8,903 bases of DNA from the NCBI GenBank assembly GCA_031289875.1, contig JAITOO010000109.1, positions 1 through 8,903 on the forward strand. The letters run 5' to 3'. Below are positions 1-7,107 of this stretch, one piece after another. How positions within the stretch are numbered: the stretch's first letter is position 1; each line of letters starts with the position of its first letter. Origin of the DNA: Flavobacteriaceae bacterium. Its GTDB lineage: Bacteria > Bacteroidota > Bacteroidia > Flavobacteriales > Weeksellaceae. Made by a program: the position numbers and the translations under genes. The notes below the pieces were generated by a model. That model was not told where the DNA came from, did not search any database, and worked only from the letters and a program-made list of their open reading frames with translations.

Positions 1-1
1 G

Positions 2-49
2 CTAAACGAAATTGAGGAAAATTTGTTGTTGGATTTTAGATTGAATTAG
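2..49 (+). CDS. Possible C-terminal tail of an upstream gene
   Basis: Frame 2 is open from the left edge and reads LNEIEENLLLDFRLN before a TAG stop at 47-49. The composition (acidic helix, then a hydrophobic stretch) is protein-like. Fifteen codons cannot prove coding, and no family can be named. It would be the end of a rightward gene whose body lies outside the window. It could equally be non-coding sequence open by chance. Confidence 0.2.
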   Translation, partial: LNEIEENLLLDFRLN

Positions 50-79
50 AGGCGTAAATACATATAAATCAATTGAATC

Positions 80-157
80 AGGCACTTAAGTAACAAAAAA
101 TAAACAACCTATAACAGATAGAATGAATCCGTTAGGATTCAAATGTTGGTAGTGCCT
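80..157. repeat. Inverted repeat AGGCACT/AGTGCCT enclosing a small hairpin
   Basis: AGGCACT (80-86) is the exact reverse complement of AGTGCCT (151-157). Between them is a second perfect stem-loop: TGAATCC (124-130), loop GTTA, GGATTCA (135-141). The hairpin is followed by AAATGTTGGTAG. From memory, the hairpin-plus-tail form resembles small dispersed intergenic repeats of Bacteroidota, but this is unverified. The 7-bp outer stem recalls a tRNA acceptor, but no T-arm or anticodon arm fits. It may be part of a transcribed RNA or a remnant of a small repeat element. Confidence 0.4.
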
Positions 158-188
158 TAAATTGTCTGAATTAGTTATTTCCAGTGAG

Positions 189-273
189 ATTGGTAATTAT
201 TCATAGAAATCAAAGCCTTTTAGGTTTGATTATCTGTAAGTTAACATCTATGATTCTCTGTAAATTTACCAAT
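189..273. other. Nested triple inverted repeat, candidate structured RNA or cruciform
   Basis: Three perfect stems are nested in order. ATTGGTAA (189-196) pairs with TTACCAAT (266-273). TCATAGA (201-207) pairs with TCTATGA (247-253). AATCAAA (208-214) pairs with TTTGATT (225-231). A further CCT/AGG pairing (216-218 with 222-224) closes a TTT loop. The result would be an elongated hairpin of about 85 nt with internal bulges. The nested order fits one folded RNA or a degenerate palindromic element. AT-rich DNA gives chance stems, so this is a candidate only, and no Rfam family is recognised. Confidence 0.4.
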
Positions 274-281
274 TCCAAAAT

Positions 282-302
282 GTTTAATCTTTTTAGATAA
301 AC
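282..302. repeat. Short stem-loop with T4 loop
   Basis: GTTTAATCT (282-290) pairs with AGATAAAC (295-302) around a TTTT loop, leaving one unpaired A in the 5' arm. It lies nine bases after the nested repeat at 189-273 and may be the last helix of the same element. It lacks a U-run after the stem, so a terminator role is not supported. Confidence 0.3.
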
Positions 303-375
303 GGTCAAGAAGAATTGTATTAAGCCAAAAACCACGTCAAAGTAGCTCAAAAAACCTGATTTTTAAACTTTTTCC

Positions 376-398
376 TTTGAAATTAGTCTTAATTCAAA
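376..398. repeat. Bulged hairpin upstream of the secreted-protein gene
   Basis: TTTGAA (376-381) pairs with TTCAAA (393-398), and TTA (383-385) pairs with TAA (390-392), leaving one bulged A and a GTCT loop. It sits 42 bp before the ATG at 441, where a promoter operator or an early 5'-UTR element would lie. Apart from the repeats, the rest of 1-440 shows no gene or recognisable RNA. Confidence 0.25.
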
Positions 399-440
399 AT
401 ATTTTATTACTTTTAAAGTTGTAAATAAAACAGTATTTTT

Positions 441-1016
441 ATGAGAATTTTTTTTTCCTTTCTAATAGTCGTTTTACTTCTGGGAAATTTCAGTGCGCAG
501 ACCCAAAAAACAACATCGGCGGGCGGTAAAATTCAAACAAAATCACTGATTTACGGACCCATTTCCGCTTCGAAAATCAAGACTTTGTTTTTTACCAAGA
601 CGGGATTTCAACTTCCGCCAAAAGTTGCATCTATCAATACGATAGCTCGTTATACCGGTTATGAATCTTCGGGAGCGGGTAATATTTACACATGGGATTT
701 CTCCAACGGATTTCAAATCAGCGTAATAACTGATGCTATTGCAGATGGAAAACCTAATAATGACGAAGTGATTTCTTTGGTAAATTTCAATTATGGTAGT
801 TTAAATTACTTAGAATTAGGCAATTCCATAATTTTGAACAAATCAACGCTGAGCAGCATTCAGAAACTGTATCCCAATCAGTTAGTGAAATTTAAAAAAG
901 CCCAACTTCCGACTTACAAAATGAAAACAGGATCGGCATATGCTACTTTTTTCTTTAACGAAAAAAATGTTATAACCAGCTTTTCCATAGCAAATTATGA
1001 CTTGGACTTGGAATAA
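441..1016 (+). CDS. Small secreted protein of unknown function
   Basis: This encodes a 191-residue protein that I do not recognise. The N-terminus (MRIFFSFLIVVLLLGNFSAQ) is a clear Sec signal peptide, probably cut near residue 19-20, so the mature form of about 171 residues is periplasmic or exported. It has no cysteine and no lipobox. The mature part alternates polar strands and loops (GNIYTWDFSNGFQISVITD around 80-98, FFFNEKNVITSFSIANY around 170-186), which suggests a small beta-rich fold. The segment LELGNSIILNKSTLSSIQKLYPN followed by a late beta hairpin loosely recalls BLIP/SmpA-like domains, but this is a guess. The ATG at 441 is preferred because the signal peptide begins exactly there after an AT-rich leader. 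The GH3 start codon lies 80 bp after its stop; the two genes may be cotranscribed, although a separate promoter candidate lies between them. Confidence 0.85.
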   Translation: MRIFFSFLIVVLLLGNFSAQTQKTTSAGGKIQTKSLIYGPISASKIKTLFFTKTGFQLPPKVASINTIARYTGYESSGAGNIYTWDFSNGFQISVITDAIADGKPNNDEVISLVNFNYGSLNYLELGNSIILNKSTLSSIQKLYPNQLVKFKKAQLPTYKMKTGSAYATFFFNEKNVITSFSIANYDLDLE

Positions 1017-1033
1017 CTAACGAACTAATTTTG
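1002..1033 (+). promoter_or_regulatory. Candidate Bacteroidota-type promoter for the GH3 gene
   Basis: TAATTTTG at 1026-1033 matches the Bacteroidota -7 consensus TAnnTTTG exactly. A TTG at 1002-1004 lies 21 bp upstream, within the usual spacing for the -33 element. A second TTG at 1008-1010 is only 15 bp away. Transcription would begin about 1038-1041 and leave a leader of roughly 55-60 nt before the ATG at 1097. The -33 element overlaps the 3' end of the previous gene. The match rests on few bases in AT-rich DNA, so it is a candidate. Confidence 0.4.
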
Positions 1034-1076
1034 AAAATCAGTAAATGTGCCGATATGTCAATGAAAATCAGTAAAT
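1032..1076 (+). repeat. 15-bp direct repeat at 30-bp spacing in the GH3 leader
   Basis: TGAAAATCAGTAAAT occurs exactly at 1032-1046 and again at 1062-1076, a period of 30 bp. The bases between the copies (GTGCCGATATGTCAA) are not repeated. The copies lie in the predicted untranslated leader of the GH3 gene. They may come from a short tandem duplication or act as paired protein-binding sites. Confidence 0.6.
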
Positions 1077-1096
1077 TAAAAATTAATCGAAATTTT

Positions 1097-2773
1097 ATGA
1101 AAAAGACTATTTTTCTGATTTTCTACCTATTGGCATCTGTTTTTTCTTTGGGACAAAACCTTTCCAACAAAATAAATTTGAACGAAAAAAATGAGCGGGC
1201 AAAATTTTGGGTAGATTCGACCTATCAATCTCTTTCTACGGAAGATAGAATCGCCCAGCTTTTTATTGTCGCAGCTTATACTAACAAAGGAATACCGCAT
1301 ACGCAAGAGGTTAATAATCTTGTAAATCAGGAACATATAGGCGGTTTGATTTTGATGCAGGACGATGCTGTGCAGCAGGCGCAATGGGTCAATCAATTGC
1401 AAAGTCAATCAAAAGTGCCTCTGCTGATTGGTATTGACGGCGAATGGGGGCTCGCACAGCGTTTTACGGGGACGGCAAAGTTTCCTTGGGCGATGACTTT
1501 GGGAGCAATCGCCGACGACAGTCTGATTTACCAAACTGCACGCCAAATTGCACTCTATTGCCGAAGAATGGGCATTCATTGGGATTTTGCGCCTGTTGTG
1601 GACATCAATGTCAATCCTGCCAATCCAATTATAGGAAACCGCTCCTTTGGCTCTGAAAAAGAGAATGTTATGAAAAAAGCGCTTGCTTATATGCGGGGGT
1701 TGCAAGATGAACACATTTTGTCTTCTGCCAAGCATTTTCCCGGACATGGAGACACAGACACAGACAGTCATTTAGACCTGCCGGTTTTGAAACATTCTCA
1801 GGCGAGATTTGACAGTTTGGAGTTGTATCCTTTCAAACAATTGATAGCCAGTGGAGTAAATGGAATTATGGTCGCTCATCTTAATGTGCCTGAGTTTGAG
1901 CCTGACTCGAAAGTTCCCGCCTCGTTGTCTTATAACATCATTACCAAGCTGTTAAAGGAAAAATTAGGCTTCAAGGGGTTGATTGTTACCGATGCGCTGA
2001 ATATGCAGGGCGTTGCCAAAAATTATCCCTATGGAGAAATGGATTATCTCGCTTTCAGAGCGGGAAACGATGTGCTTTTGTTCTCACAGAACGTGGCGCT
2101 GGGCAAGCAAAAAATCAAGGAGGAAATCGGCAAGGGCGAAATTTCGATGAGCCGTTTGGAGGAAAGCGTGAAGAAGATTTTGTATGCCAAATATTGGATA
2201 GGTTTGAGCAAAAAATTTGAACCGATTGATACCGCTAACTTGATGTCAGATTTGAACACTCAGGAAACTCATGAATTAAATCAAAAATTATATGCCGAGG
2301 CGATTACTCTCCTTAAATCTTCAAAAGAGAATTTTCCTTTAAAAAAGCATAAAAAATATGTCTACCTTCCATTGGAAAACGGAGATTATCAGGCTTTTTA
2401 TTCATTGCTGAAAAAAAGATTTCCAACATTGGAAACAGTCAAAAATATTTCTGAACTAAATCATTATAATCCAAAAGATTATGAGCTGATTATCGGCATT
2501 CACAAAGATACAGAAACGACCGTTTACTATTCGTATAAACTTTCTGAAAATACAAAGAACACCATCATGCAACTGTCTGGAAAATATAAAGTTACGCTTT
2601 GCGATTTCATCAGTCCATACAGTTTGAACGATTTAGACCTTTCTGCTGTGCAAAATATCATTTTGACATATCAGAACAACATTTATACACAAACTTCCAT
2701 TGTCAATGTTTTGGACGGAAGCCGAGAGGCAAAAGGCAGGCTTCCTGTAACGATTAAAAACAAGAAGAAGTAA
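1097..2773 (+). CDS. Exported GH3 beta-N-acetylhexosaminidase (NagZ-like)
   Basis: This is a 558-residue glycoside hydrolase family 3 enzyme, expected to release terminal beta-N-acetylglucosamine from muropeptides or other glycans outside the cytoplasm. A signal peptide (MKKTIFLIFYLLASVFSLGQ) begins at the chosen ATG. The frame also opens at TTG 1031 and two intervening ATGs, but those would put charged residues before the signal. The TIM-barrel domain covers about 40-365 (ATG numbering). It shows the sugar-binding GIDGEWGLAQRF motif (112-123), the NagZ signature KHFPGHGDTDTDSH (212-225) with the Asp223/His225 acid-base dyad, and the nucleophile Asp299 in IVTDALNMQG. A weaker GH3 C-terminal alpha/beta domain runs from about 400 to GRLPVTI at 547-553. 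Many Bacteroidota homologues continue into a serine-hydrolase (beta-lactamase-like) domain, giving around 1000 residues; here the stop comes directly after the second domain. All GH3 catalytic residues are present, so activity is likely. The substrate is inferred from the family. Confidence 0.93.
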   Translation: MKKTIFLIFYLLASVFSLGQNLSNKINLNEKNERAKFWVDSTYQSLSTEDRIAQLFIVAAYTNKGIPHTQEVNNLVNQEHIGGLILMQDDAVQQAQWVNQLQSQSKVPLLIGIDGEWGLAQRFTGTAKFPWAMTLGAIADDSLIYQTARQIALYCRRMGIHWDFAPVVDINVNPANPIIGNRSFGSEKENVMKKALAYMRGLQDEHILSSAKHFPGHGDTDTDSHLDLPVLKHSQARFDSLELYPFKQLIASGVNGIMVAHLNVPEFEPDSKVPASLSYNIITKLLKEKLGFKGLIVTDALNMQGVAKNYPYGEMDYLAFRAGNDVLLFSQNVALGKQKIKEEIGKGEISMSRLEESVKKILYAKYWIGLSKKFEPIDTANLMSDLNTQETHELNQKLYAEAITLLKSSKENFPLKKHKKYVYLPLENGDYQAFYSLLKKRFPTLETVKNISELNHYNPKDYELIIGIHKDTETTVYYSYKLSENTKNTIMQLSGKYKVTLCDFISPYSLNDLDLSAVQNIILTYQNNIYTQTSIVNVLDGSREAKGRLPVTIKNKKK

Positions 2774-2792
2774 CAGTAATTTTTATTTTCTC
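2774..2792. other. Convergent intergenic gap without visible terminator
   Basis: Only 19 bp separate the stop codons of the convergent GH3 and RND permease genes. The sequence is T-rich on the plus strand, but I see no inverted repeat that would form an intrinsic terminator for either gene. Transcripts probably overlap here, or termination is factor-dependent. Confidence 0.5.
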
Positions 2793-5700
2793 TTAATTAT
2801 GCTTCGTGGAAAAACCGTCATCGTCTAATTCCATAGGCGTATAGTCGGCGTGCATTTCGGCTTCGTAATCTGTTTTTTTCTTTCTTTTGAGAGTGCGGTA
2901 TATCAGCCCGTCCATGATTGAATACACCACCGGCACGATGACTAACGTCAAAAACAAGGAAGAAATCAACCCTCCGATGACTACCCATGCCAAGCCTTTT
3001 ATCGCTTCCGCAGCCGGTCCGTTGGAAAATGCGAGAGGCAGCATCCCGAAAACCATAGAGATGGTCGTCATCAAAATTGGGCGAAGCCTTGCATGGTTTG
3101 CTTGAATCAACGCCTTGTAGGTCGTTTCTCCGGCATTTTTTCGATTATTGGTAAAATCTATCAAAAGTATGGCATTTTTACAAACCAATCCGATGAGCAC
3201 AACTATTCCGAGAAGTGTGAAAATATTCAGTGAAATTCTTGTTAATGCGAGAGTTATGAATACGCCTATCAGCGAAAGGGGAATGGAAAACAGCACAACA
3301 AACGGGTGGACATAGTTGTCATACAGCCCGACCATGATAAGGTAAACCAAGATTATCGCTGCCAGCAAGGTAATTCCCAAAACGCCGAAACCCTCGTTTT
3401 GCCTGGTCATATCGCCTATCCATTCGTAACTTACGCCGGCGGGACGTTTAAGTTGAGAAAATTTTGCTTTCCAATCTGATGCTACGTTTCCTACAGCTCT
3501 TCCGATAACCTGCGCCGATATGGTTACCGACGGACTTCTATTGTAGCGGTCGAGTTGTGTTGTGCCTGTTTCTTCGGTTACTGCGGCAAATTGTGAAAGT
3601 TTTATCTGCTGTCCTGTATTGTTGGAGAAAACGATATTTCTCACATCATCTATATTTGAACGGTTGTAGGCATCGTATCTCACATTAATATCATATTCAT
3701 TGTCTCCGAGTCGAAATTTGGCATCGGTATTTCCGTTGAATGCGGTTCGCATCGTTTCTCCTACCATGCTTAAATTCAGTCCGAGCAGCGACATTTTGTC
3801 TCTGTCCACTTGTACATTGATTTCCGGCATTCCTTCTTCTACTGAAAGATATATCTGTGTTGCTCCGTCAATTTTCTTCAGTTCGGTTTCGGCTCTTTTA
3901 GCAAAAGCCATAGCGCTTTGCATCTCCGGAGCGGTAACCACGAGTTGCAAAGGCGCATTGTCCACAGTGCCTACCAGTGATGTCGTCGCTGTGGTGATTT
4001 TTGCGCCTACGAGCAGTTTTTCCATTTCGTGCTTAACTTTTGCGGCATAAATAGTGGGGTTGTCGATTCTTTCTCTTTTATCGTTTAATTTGACTATTAT
4101 TTCGCCCTTATAAGAGGTTGATTGTACGGAGAGTTTTCCTGAAACCTGCCCAACGGTAGTAATAATCATATTCACCACTTCCGATTTTTTGGCTAAAAAA
4201 TTTTCGGCTTTTTGCAGAGCAAAATTTGTTTGTTCCAAAGAAGCATCTTTCGGAAGTTCTATTTGAATTATAAATTCGCCTCTATCTACTTGCGGGAAAA
4301 ATTCAGCGCCTATAAATCCGAAAACTATAAGCAATATGGAACCGATAAACAAAGCAGTAGCAATGCTCATTGTGATGATTTTATTCATCTTGTTTTTCAA
4401 CGACCATGAAAGCAGCCCTGAAATCCAATGGGCAAATCTGTTTTGCATTTCTTCAAACCAAATGATAAATCGTCCGAAAGCATTTCTGCTGTCCATTCTT
4501 TTCAATTTTCCAAATCTTGATGAAAGCCAAGGTACGATAGTAAATGAAGTCAGCAATGAAAAACCGGTAGCAATCATTACCGTTACGCAGAATTGTTTTA
4601 ATATGTTTGTAACTAATTGATTTGTAACAGCTATAGGTAAGAAGACGAAGATAATCACGAGTGTAATGGACATTACGGTAATTATGATTTCGTTGGTGCC
4701 GTCATAAGATGCGCGGACTTTGTTTTTTCCCATTTCCATATGACGGTGGATATTTTCCATAACCACAATGGCGTCATCTACTAAAATCCCTACTACTAAC
4801 GAAAGCGCCACCAAAGTCAATAGATTCAAAGTATATCCCAGTAAATAAAGTCCTATGAGTGTAGCAATTAGTGAACATGGAATGGAAATCATGACAATAA
4901 ATGCGTTTTGGATGTTGTGCAAAAAAAGCAACATGACTATTGCTACGAGGATGATAGCCAACATAAGGTCATACATAACGTGTTTTGCGGTTTCGAGGGT
5001 GAAATCGCTTGAATCGCTTGCCACAACTAATTTTACGTTATTCGATTTATAATCATCTTGCAGGTTGATTAATTTTTGCTTAGCCAACTTACTTACTTTC
5101 ACAGCATTAGCATCTGTTTGTTTCGCAATTTGAAGCAAAACGGCGCTCTTTTGGTTGAATCGTGAAATTTTTTCAATATCTTTTGAAGTATCCTGCACAT
5201 CTGCGATGTCACCCAGACGAATCTGCACGCCGTATTGTGTAAGAATTACCATATTTCTGAGTTCTTCCACATTTTTATATTTTCCCGAAAGGCGTATCAA
5301 CATTGTATTTTTTCTTGTTTTAATCTCGCCGGTGGGAAAGTCGAGGTTTGAAGCCAATATTATCTGTTGAACGCCGGGCAGCGAAAGTCCGTAACCTTCG
5401 AGTTTGCTTTGATTGATATTTACTTGAATTTCCCTTTCTTGTCCTCCGACAATGTTTATTTGAGCTACCCCGGGAATTCGTGAAAGTTCAGGTTGAATTT
5501 TTTTTGTTATAAGGTCATAAAAATCCGTTTCGCTCATGTCGGCTGTTGCAGCGACGGTCATAACCGGCTTATCGTCCAGCGAGAATTTGGTCAGCGAAGG
5601 TGTGAGAGCATCTTTTGGCAATTTCGCAACGACAGAATTCACCTTTCGTTGTGCATCGTTCAAGGCATAATTTACGTCTGTTCCATCGTTCAGGGAAATG

Positions 5701-5975
5701 GTAACCACTGAAACATTTTCGTAGGATCTTGACAGAATGGATTGAATATTTTCGATGGAAGATACTGCATTTTCAATTTTTTTCGTAACTGTGTTTTCAA
5801 CCTCCGTCGGCGATGCGCCGGGGTAAGCGGTGGAAATAGTAAGTATATTAACTTCAAATTTCGGTATCAGTTCATAACTCAGCAAAGGGTAGGAAAGCAT
5901 GCCTCCAAGTATGAGAATGGTGAACAAAACCACAACAAGAGTAGGACGTTTTATGGATATTCCGGGTAAATTCAT
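2793..5975 (-). CDS. RND efflux pump inner-membrane permease (HAE/AcrB type)
   Basis: This 1060-residue protein is full length for an AcrB/MexB-like proton/substrate antiporter, the energised inner-membrane part of a tripartite pump. TM1 is at about 11-31. A periplasmic porter region follows, with TM2-6 at about 334-485, a second periplasmic half, and TM8-12 at about 865-1020. The proton relay is complete: Asp400-Asp401 in GILVDDAIVVMEN (AcrB D407/D408), Lys933 in GLVCKNAILLIDF (K940) and Arg965 in ARLRPILMT (R971). The DD pair and this lysine point to the hydrophobe/amphiphile branch rather than the metal-exporting CusA branch. The C-terminus after TM12 is a basic RKKK patch followed by an acidic tail. 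The ATG at 5975 begins the expected MNLPGISIKRPTLV N-terminus. It is the last gene of the operon, 48 bp after the adaptor. The drug or bile-type substrate cannot be told from sequence. Confidence 0.96.
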   Translation of the reverse strand: MNLPGISIKRPTLVVVLFTILILGGMLSYPLLSYELIPKFEVNILTISTAYPGASPTEVENTVTKKIENAVSSIENIQSILSRSYENVSVVTISLNDGTDVNYALNDAQRKVNSVVAKLPKDALTPSLTKFSLDDKPVMTVAATADMSETDFYDLITKKIQPELSRIPGVAQINIVGGQEREIQVNINQSKLEGYGLSLPGVQQIILASNLDFPTGEIKTRKNTMLIRLSGKYKNVEELRNMVILTQYGVQIRLGDIADVQDTSKDIEKISRFNQKSAVLLQIAKQTDANAVKVSKLAKQKLINLQDDYKSNNVKLVVASDSSDFTLETAKHVMYDLMLAIILVAIVMLLFLHNIQNAFIVMISIPCSLIATLIGLYLLGYTLNLLTLVALSLVVGILVDDAIVVMENIHRHMEMGKNKVRASYDGTNEIIITVMSITLVIIFVFLPIAVTNQLVTNILKQFCVTVMIATGFSLLTSFTIVPWLSSRFGKLKRMDSRNAFGRFIIWFEEMQNRFAHWISGLLSWSLKNKMNKIITMSIATALFIGSILLIVFGFIGAEFFPQVDRGEFIIQIELPKDASLEQTNFALQKAENFLAKKSEVVNMIITTVGQVSGKLSVQSTSYKGEIIVKLNDKRERIDNPTIYAAKVKHEMEKLLVGAKITTATTSLVGTVDNAPLQLVVTAPEMQSAMAFAKRAETELKKIDGATQIYLSVEEGMPEINVQVDRDKMSLLGLNLSMVGETMRTAFNGNTDAKFRLGDNEYDINVRYDAYNRSNIDDVRNIVFSNNTGQQIKLSQFAAVTEETGTTQLDRYNRSPSVTISAQVIGRAVGNVASDWKAKFSQLKRPAGVSYEWIGDMTRQNEGFGVLGITLLAAIILVYLIMVGLYDNYVHPFVVLFSIPLSLIGVFITLALTRISLNIFTLLGIVVLIGLVCKNAILLIDFTNNRKNAGETTYKALIQANHARLRPILMTTISMVFGMLPLAFSNGPAAEAIKGLAWVVIGGLISSLFLTLVIVPVVYSIMDGLIYRTLKRKKKTDYEAEMHADYTPMELDDDGFSTKHN

Positions 5976-6023
5976 TTTTTTTATTTAAGTTTACGGCTCA
6001 AACCTTAACCATTGAACCATCAA
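5976..6023 (-). other. Intergenic spacer between adaptor and permease genes
   Basis: The 48-bp spacer separates the adaptor stop (TGA) from the permease ATG on the minus strand. It contains the short near-repeat ATGGTTCA/ATGGTTAA (about 6004-6019) and ends in an A-rich run just before the start codon, as is usual for Bacteroidota translation starts. I see no promoter with full consensus and no terminator, so the two genes are probably on one transcript. Confidence 0.4.
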
Positions 6024-7094
6024 TCATTTTAGAATCGTTACTTTTGCATCGTCCGACAAGTTGATTTGCCCGCTCGTTACAACAATATCACTTGCTTTCA
6101 ATCCGCTGAGAATCTCAATTTTATCGCCGAAATTTCTGCCTGAAACCACTTTTATCAGTTTGGCAATGTCGTTTTTAACCACAAACACCTGATTGTTTTC
6201 CAGCCCGCCGACGAAAGCGTCTCTCGGAATCACAAAGACAGGTTTTTTCTCGCTTTCATCTTCCGAATCGGAGAAAACTGCCGTTCCGTACATTCCTGCT
6301 TTGAGTTCGTTTTGGCTGTTGGAAACCTGTATTTCAACAGGAAAATTCAGCGACATTCTGGCTTTCGGAGCAATAAAGGTGATTTTTCCGACAAAAGTTT
6401 TGTCAGGGAAAACGCTGGTTTTCACTTTGATAACATCGCCTGTTTTCATGTTGATGATGTGGTTTTCGTCCACTTCTACTTTCAGTTTCAGGCTTGAAAC
6501 ATTGACGATTTCAAACAGCGGAGTTCCCGGTCCAACTACCGAACCGGGTTCGATGTATTTGGCATTGACAATGCCGTCGATAGTCGCTTTGACATTGGTG
6601 TCGCCGAGATTGATTTTTGCGAGGTCAAACTGTGCTTTGGCATTTTTCAATTGCAGACGCGACATGTCAAGTTGCTGTTTGGTAATTCCGCCTGTTTTGA
6701 AAGCGTTTTCGTACCGTTGATTATCCACCAGAGCGTTTTGATAGGATGCCTGCGCCGTTGATAGTCCAATGTTTCGTTGGTCTTGCTGAATAATAGCAAG
6801 TGTTTGTCCGACATGAACATAGCTTCCTTTATCGACTAAGACTTGGGCAATTTTTCCCGAAATTTCAGAGGAAAAATTGAGTTCTTGAAACGGTTCAAAG
6901 GTTCCATTGGCTACGTAATAGGTGCTGATGTTTTCAAACTGTGCCTGCGCCACACTGACAGCAATGCTGGCGTTGGTCTGCACCACGAGTTGTATCTCTT
7001 CCTGAGATTTTTTCTTGTTGTTGATGACAGTTGCCACTCCCCCGCCGACCAAAATCAGCAATACGGCTATGATTATTATATTTTTGGTTTTCAT
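6024..7094 (-). CDS. RND efflux periplasmic adaptor (membrane fusion protein)
   Basis: This 356-residue HlyD/AcrA-type adaptor would bridge the RND permease and the TolC-like channel. A single N-terminal membrane segment lies at about 5-23. It lacks a lipobox cysteine, so the protein is anchored by that segment rather than by lipid. Domains in order: membrane-proximal strand; first half of the biotinyl-lipoyl domain (about 72-103, VLVDKGSYVHVGQTLAII); alpha-helical hairpin (about 105-163); second half of the lipoyl domain (TIDGIVNAKYIEPGSVVGPG, 171-190); beta-barrel (about 200-275); membrane-proximal domain to the end. The hairpin tip reads RYENAFKTGGITKQQLD. Relative to the AcrA RxxxLxxxxxxS TolC-docking motif, this keeps Arg127 but has Ala131 and Thr138 at the other two positions. 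The ATG lies 13 bp after the tolC-type stop, which supports translation from one mRNA. Confidence 0.95.
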   Translation of the reverse strand: MKTKNIIIIAVLLILVGGGVATVINNKKKSQEEIQLVVQTNASIAVSVAQAQFENISTYYVANGTFEPFQELNFSSEISGKIAQVLVDKGSYVHVGQTLAIIQQDQRNIGLSTAQASYQNALVDNQRYENAFKTGGITKQQLDMSRLQLKNAKAQFDLAKINLGDTNVKATIDGIVNAKYIEPGSVVGPGTPLFEIVNVSSLKLKVEVDENHIINMKTGDVIKVKTSVFPDKTFVGKITFIAPKARMSLNFPVEIQVSNSQNELKAGMYGTAVFSDSEDESEKKPVFVIPRDAFVGGLENNQVFVVKNDIAKLIKVVSGRNFGDKIEILSGLKASDIVVTSGQINLSDDAKVTILK

Positions 7095-7107
7095 TGCTTT
7101 ATTAGCT

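Noticed and set aside
80..157. tRNA-like reading of the 7-bp outer stem
   Set aside because: There is no D-arm, anticodon arm or T-arm in the expected places, and the 78-nt interior is A-rich and unstructured outside one hairpin.
377..415. Promoter for the secreted-protein gene (TTG 377-379 with TACTTTTA 408-415)
   Set aside because: The -7 box lacks the final G and the spacing is 28 bp, outside the usual range, so it was not listed as a promoter.
1031..1096. Upstream extension of the GH3 gene from TTG 1031 or the ATGs at 1055 and 1061
   Set aside because: It would add up to 22 polar/basic residues before a classic signal peptide that begins at ATG 1097, and TTG 1031 lies inside the candidate -7 box.
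6193..6720. 175-codon plus-strand open frame opposite the adaptor gene
   Set aside because: Its low-complexity Ser/Phe/Leu-rich translation mirrors the adaptor codons on the other strand. No independent evidence supports it.
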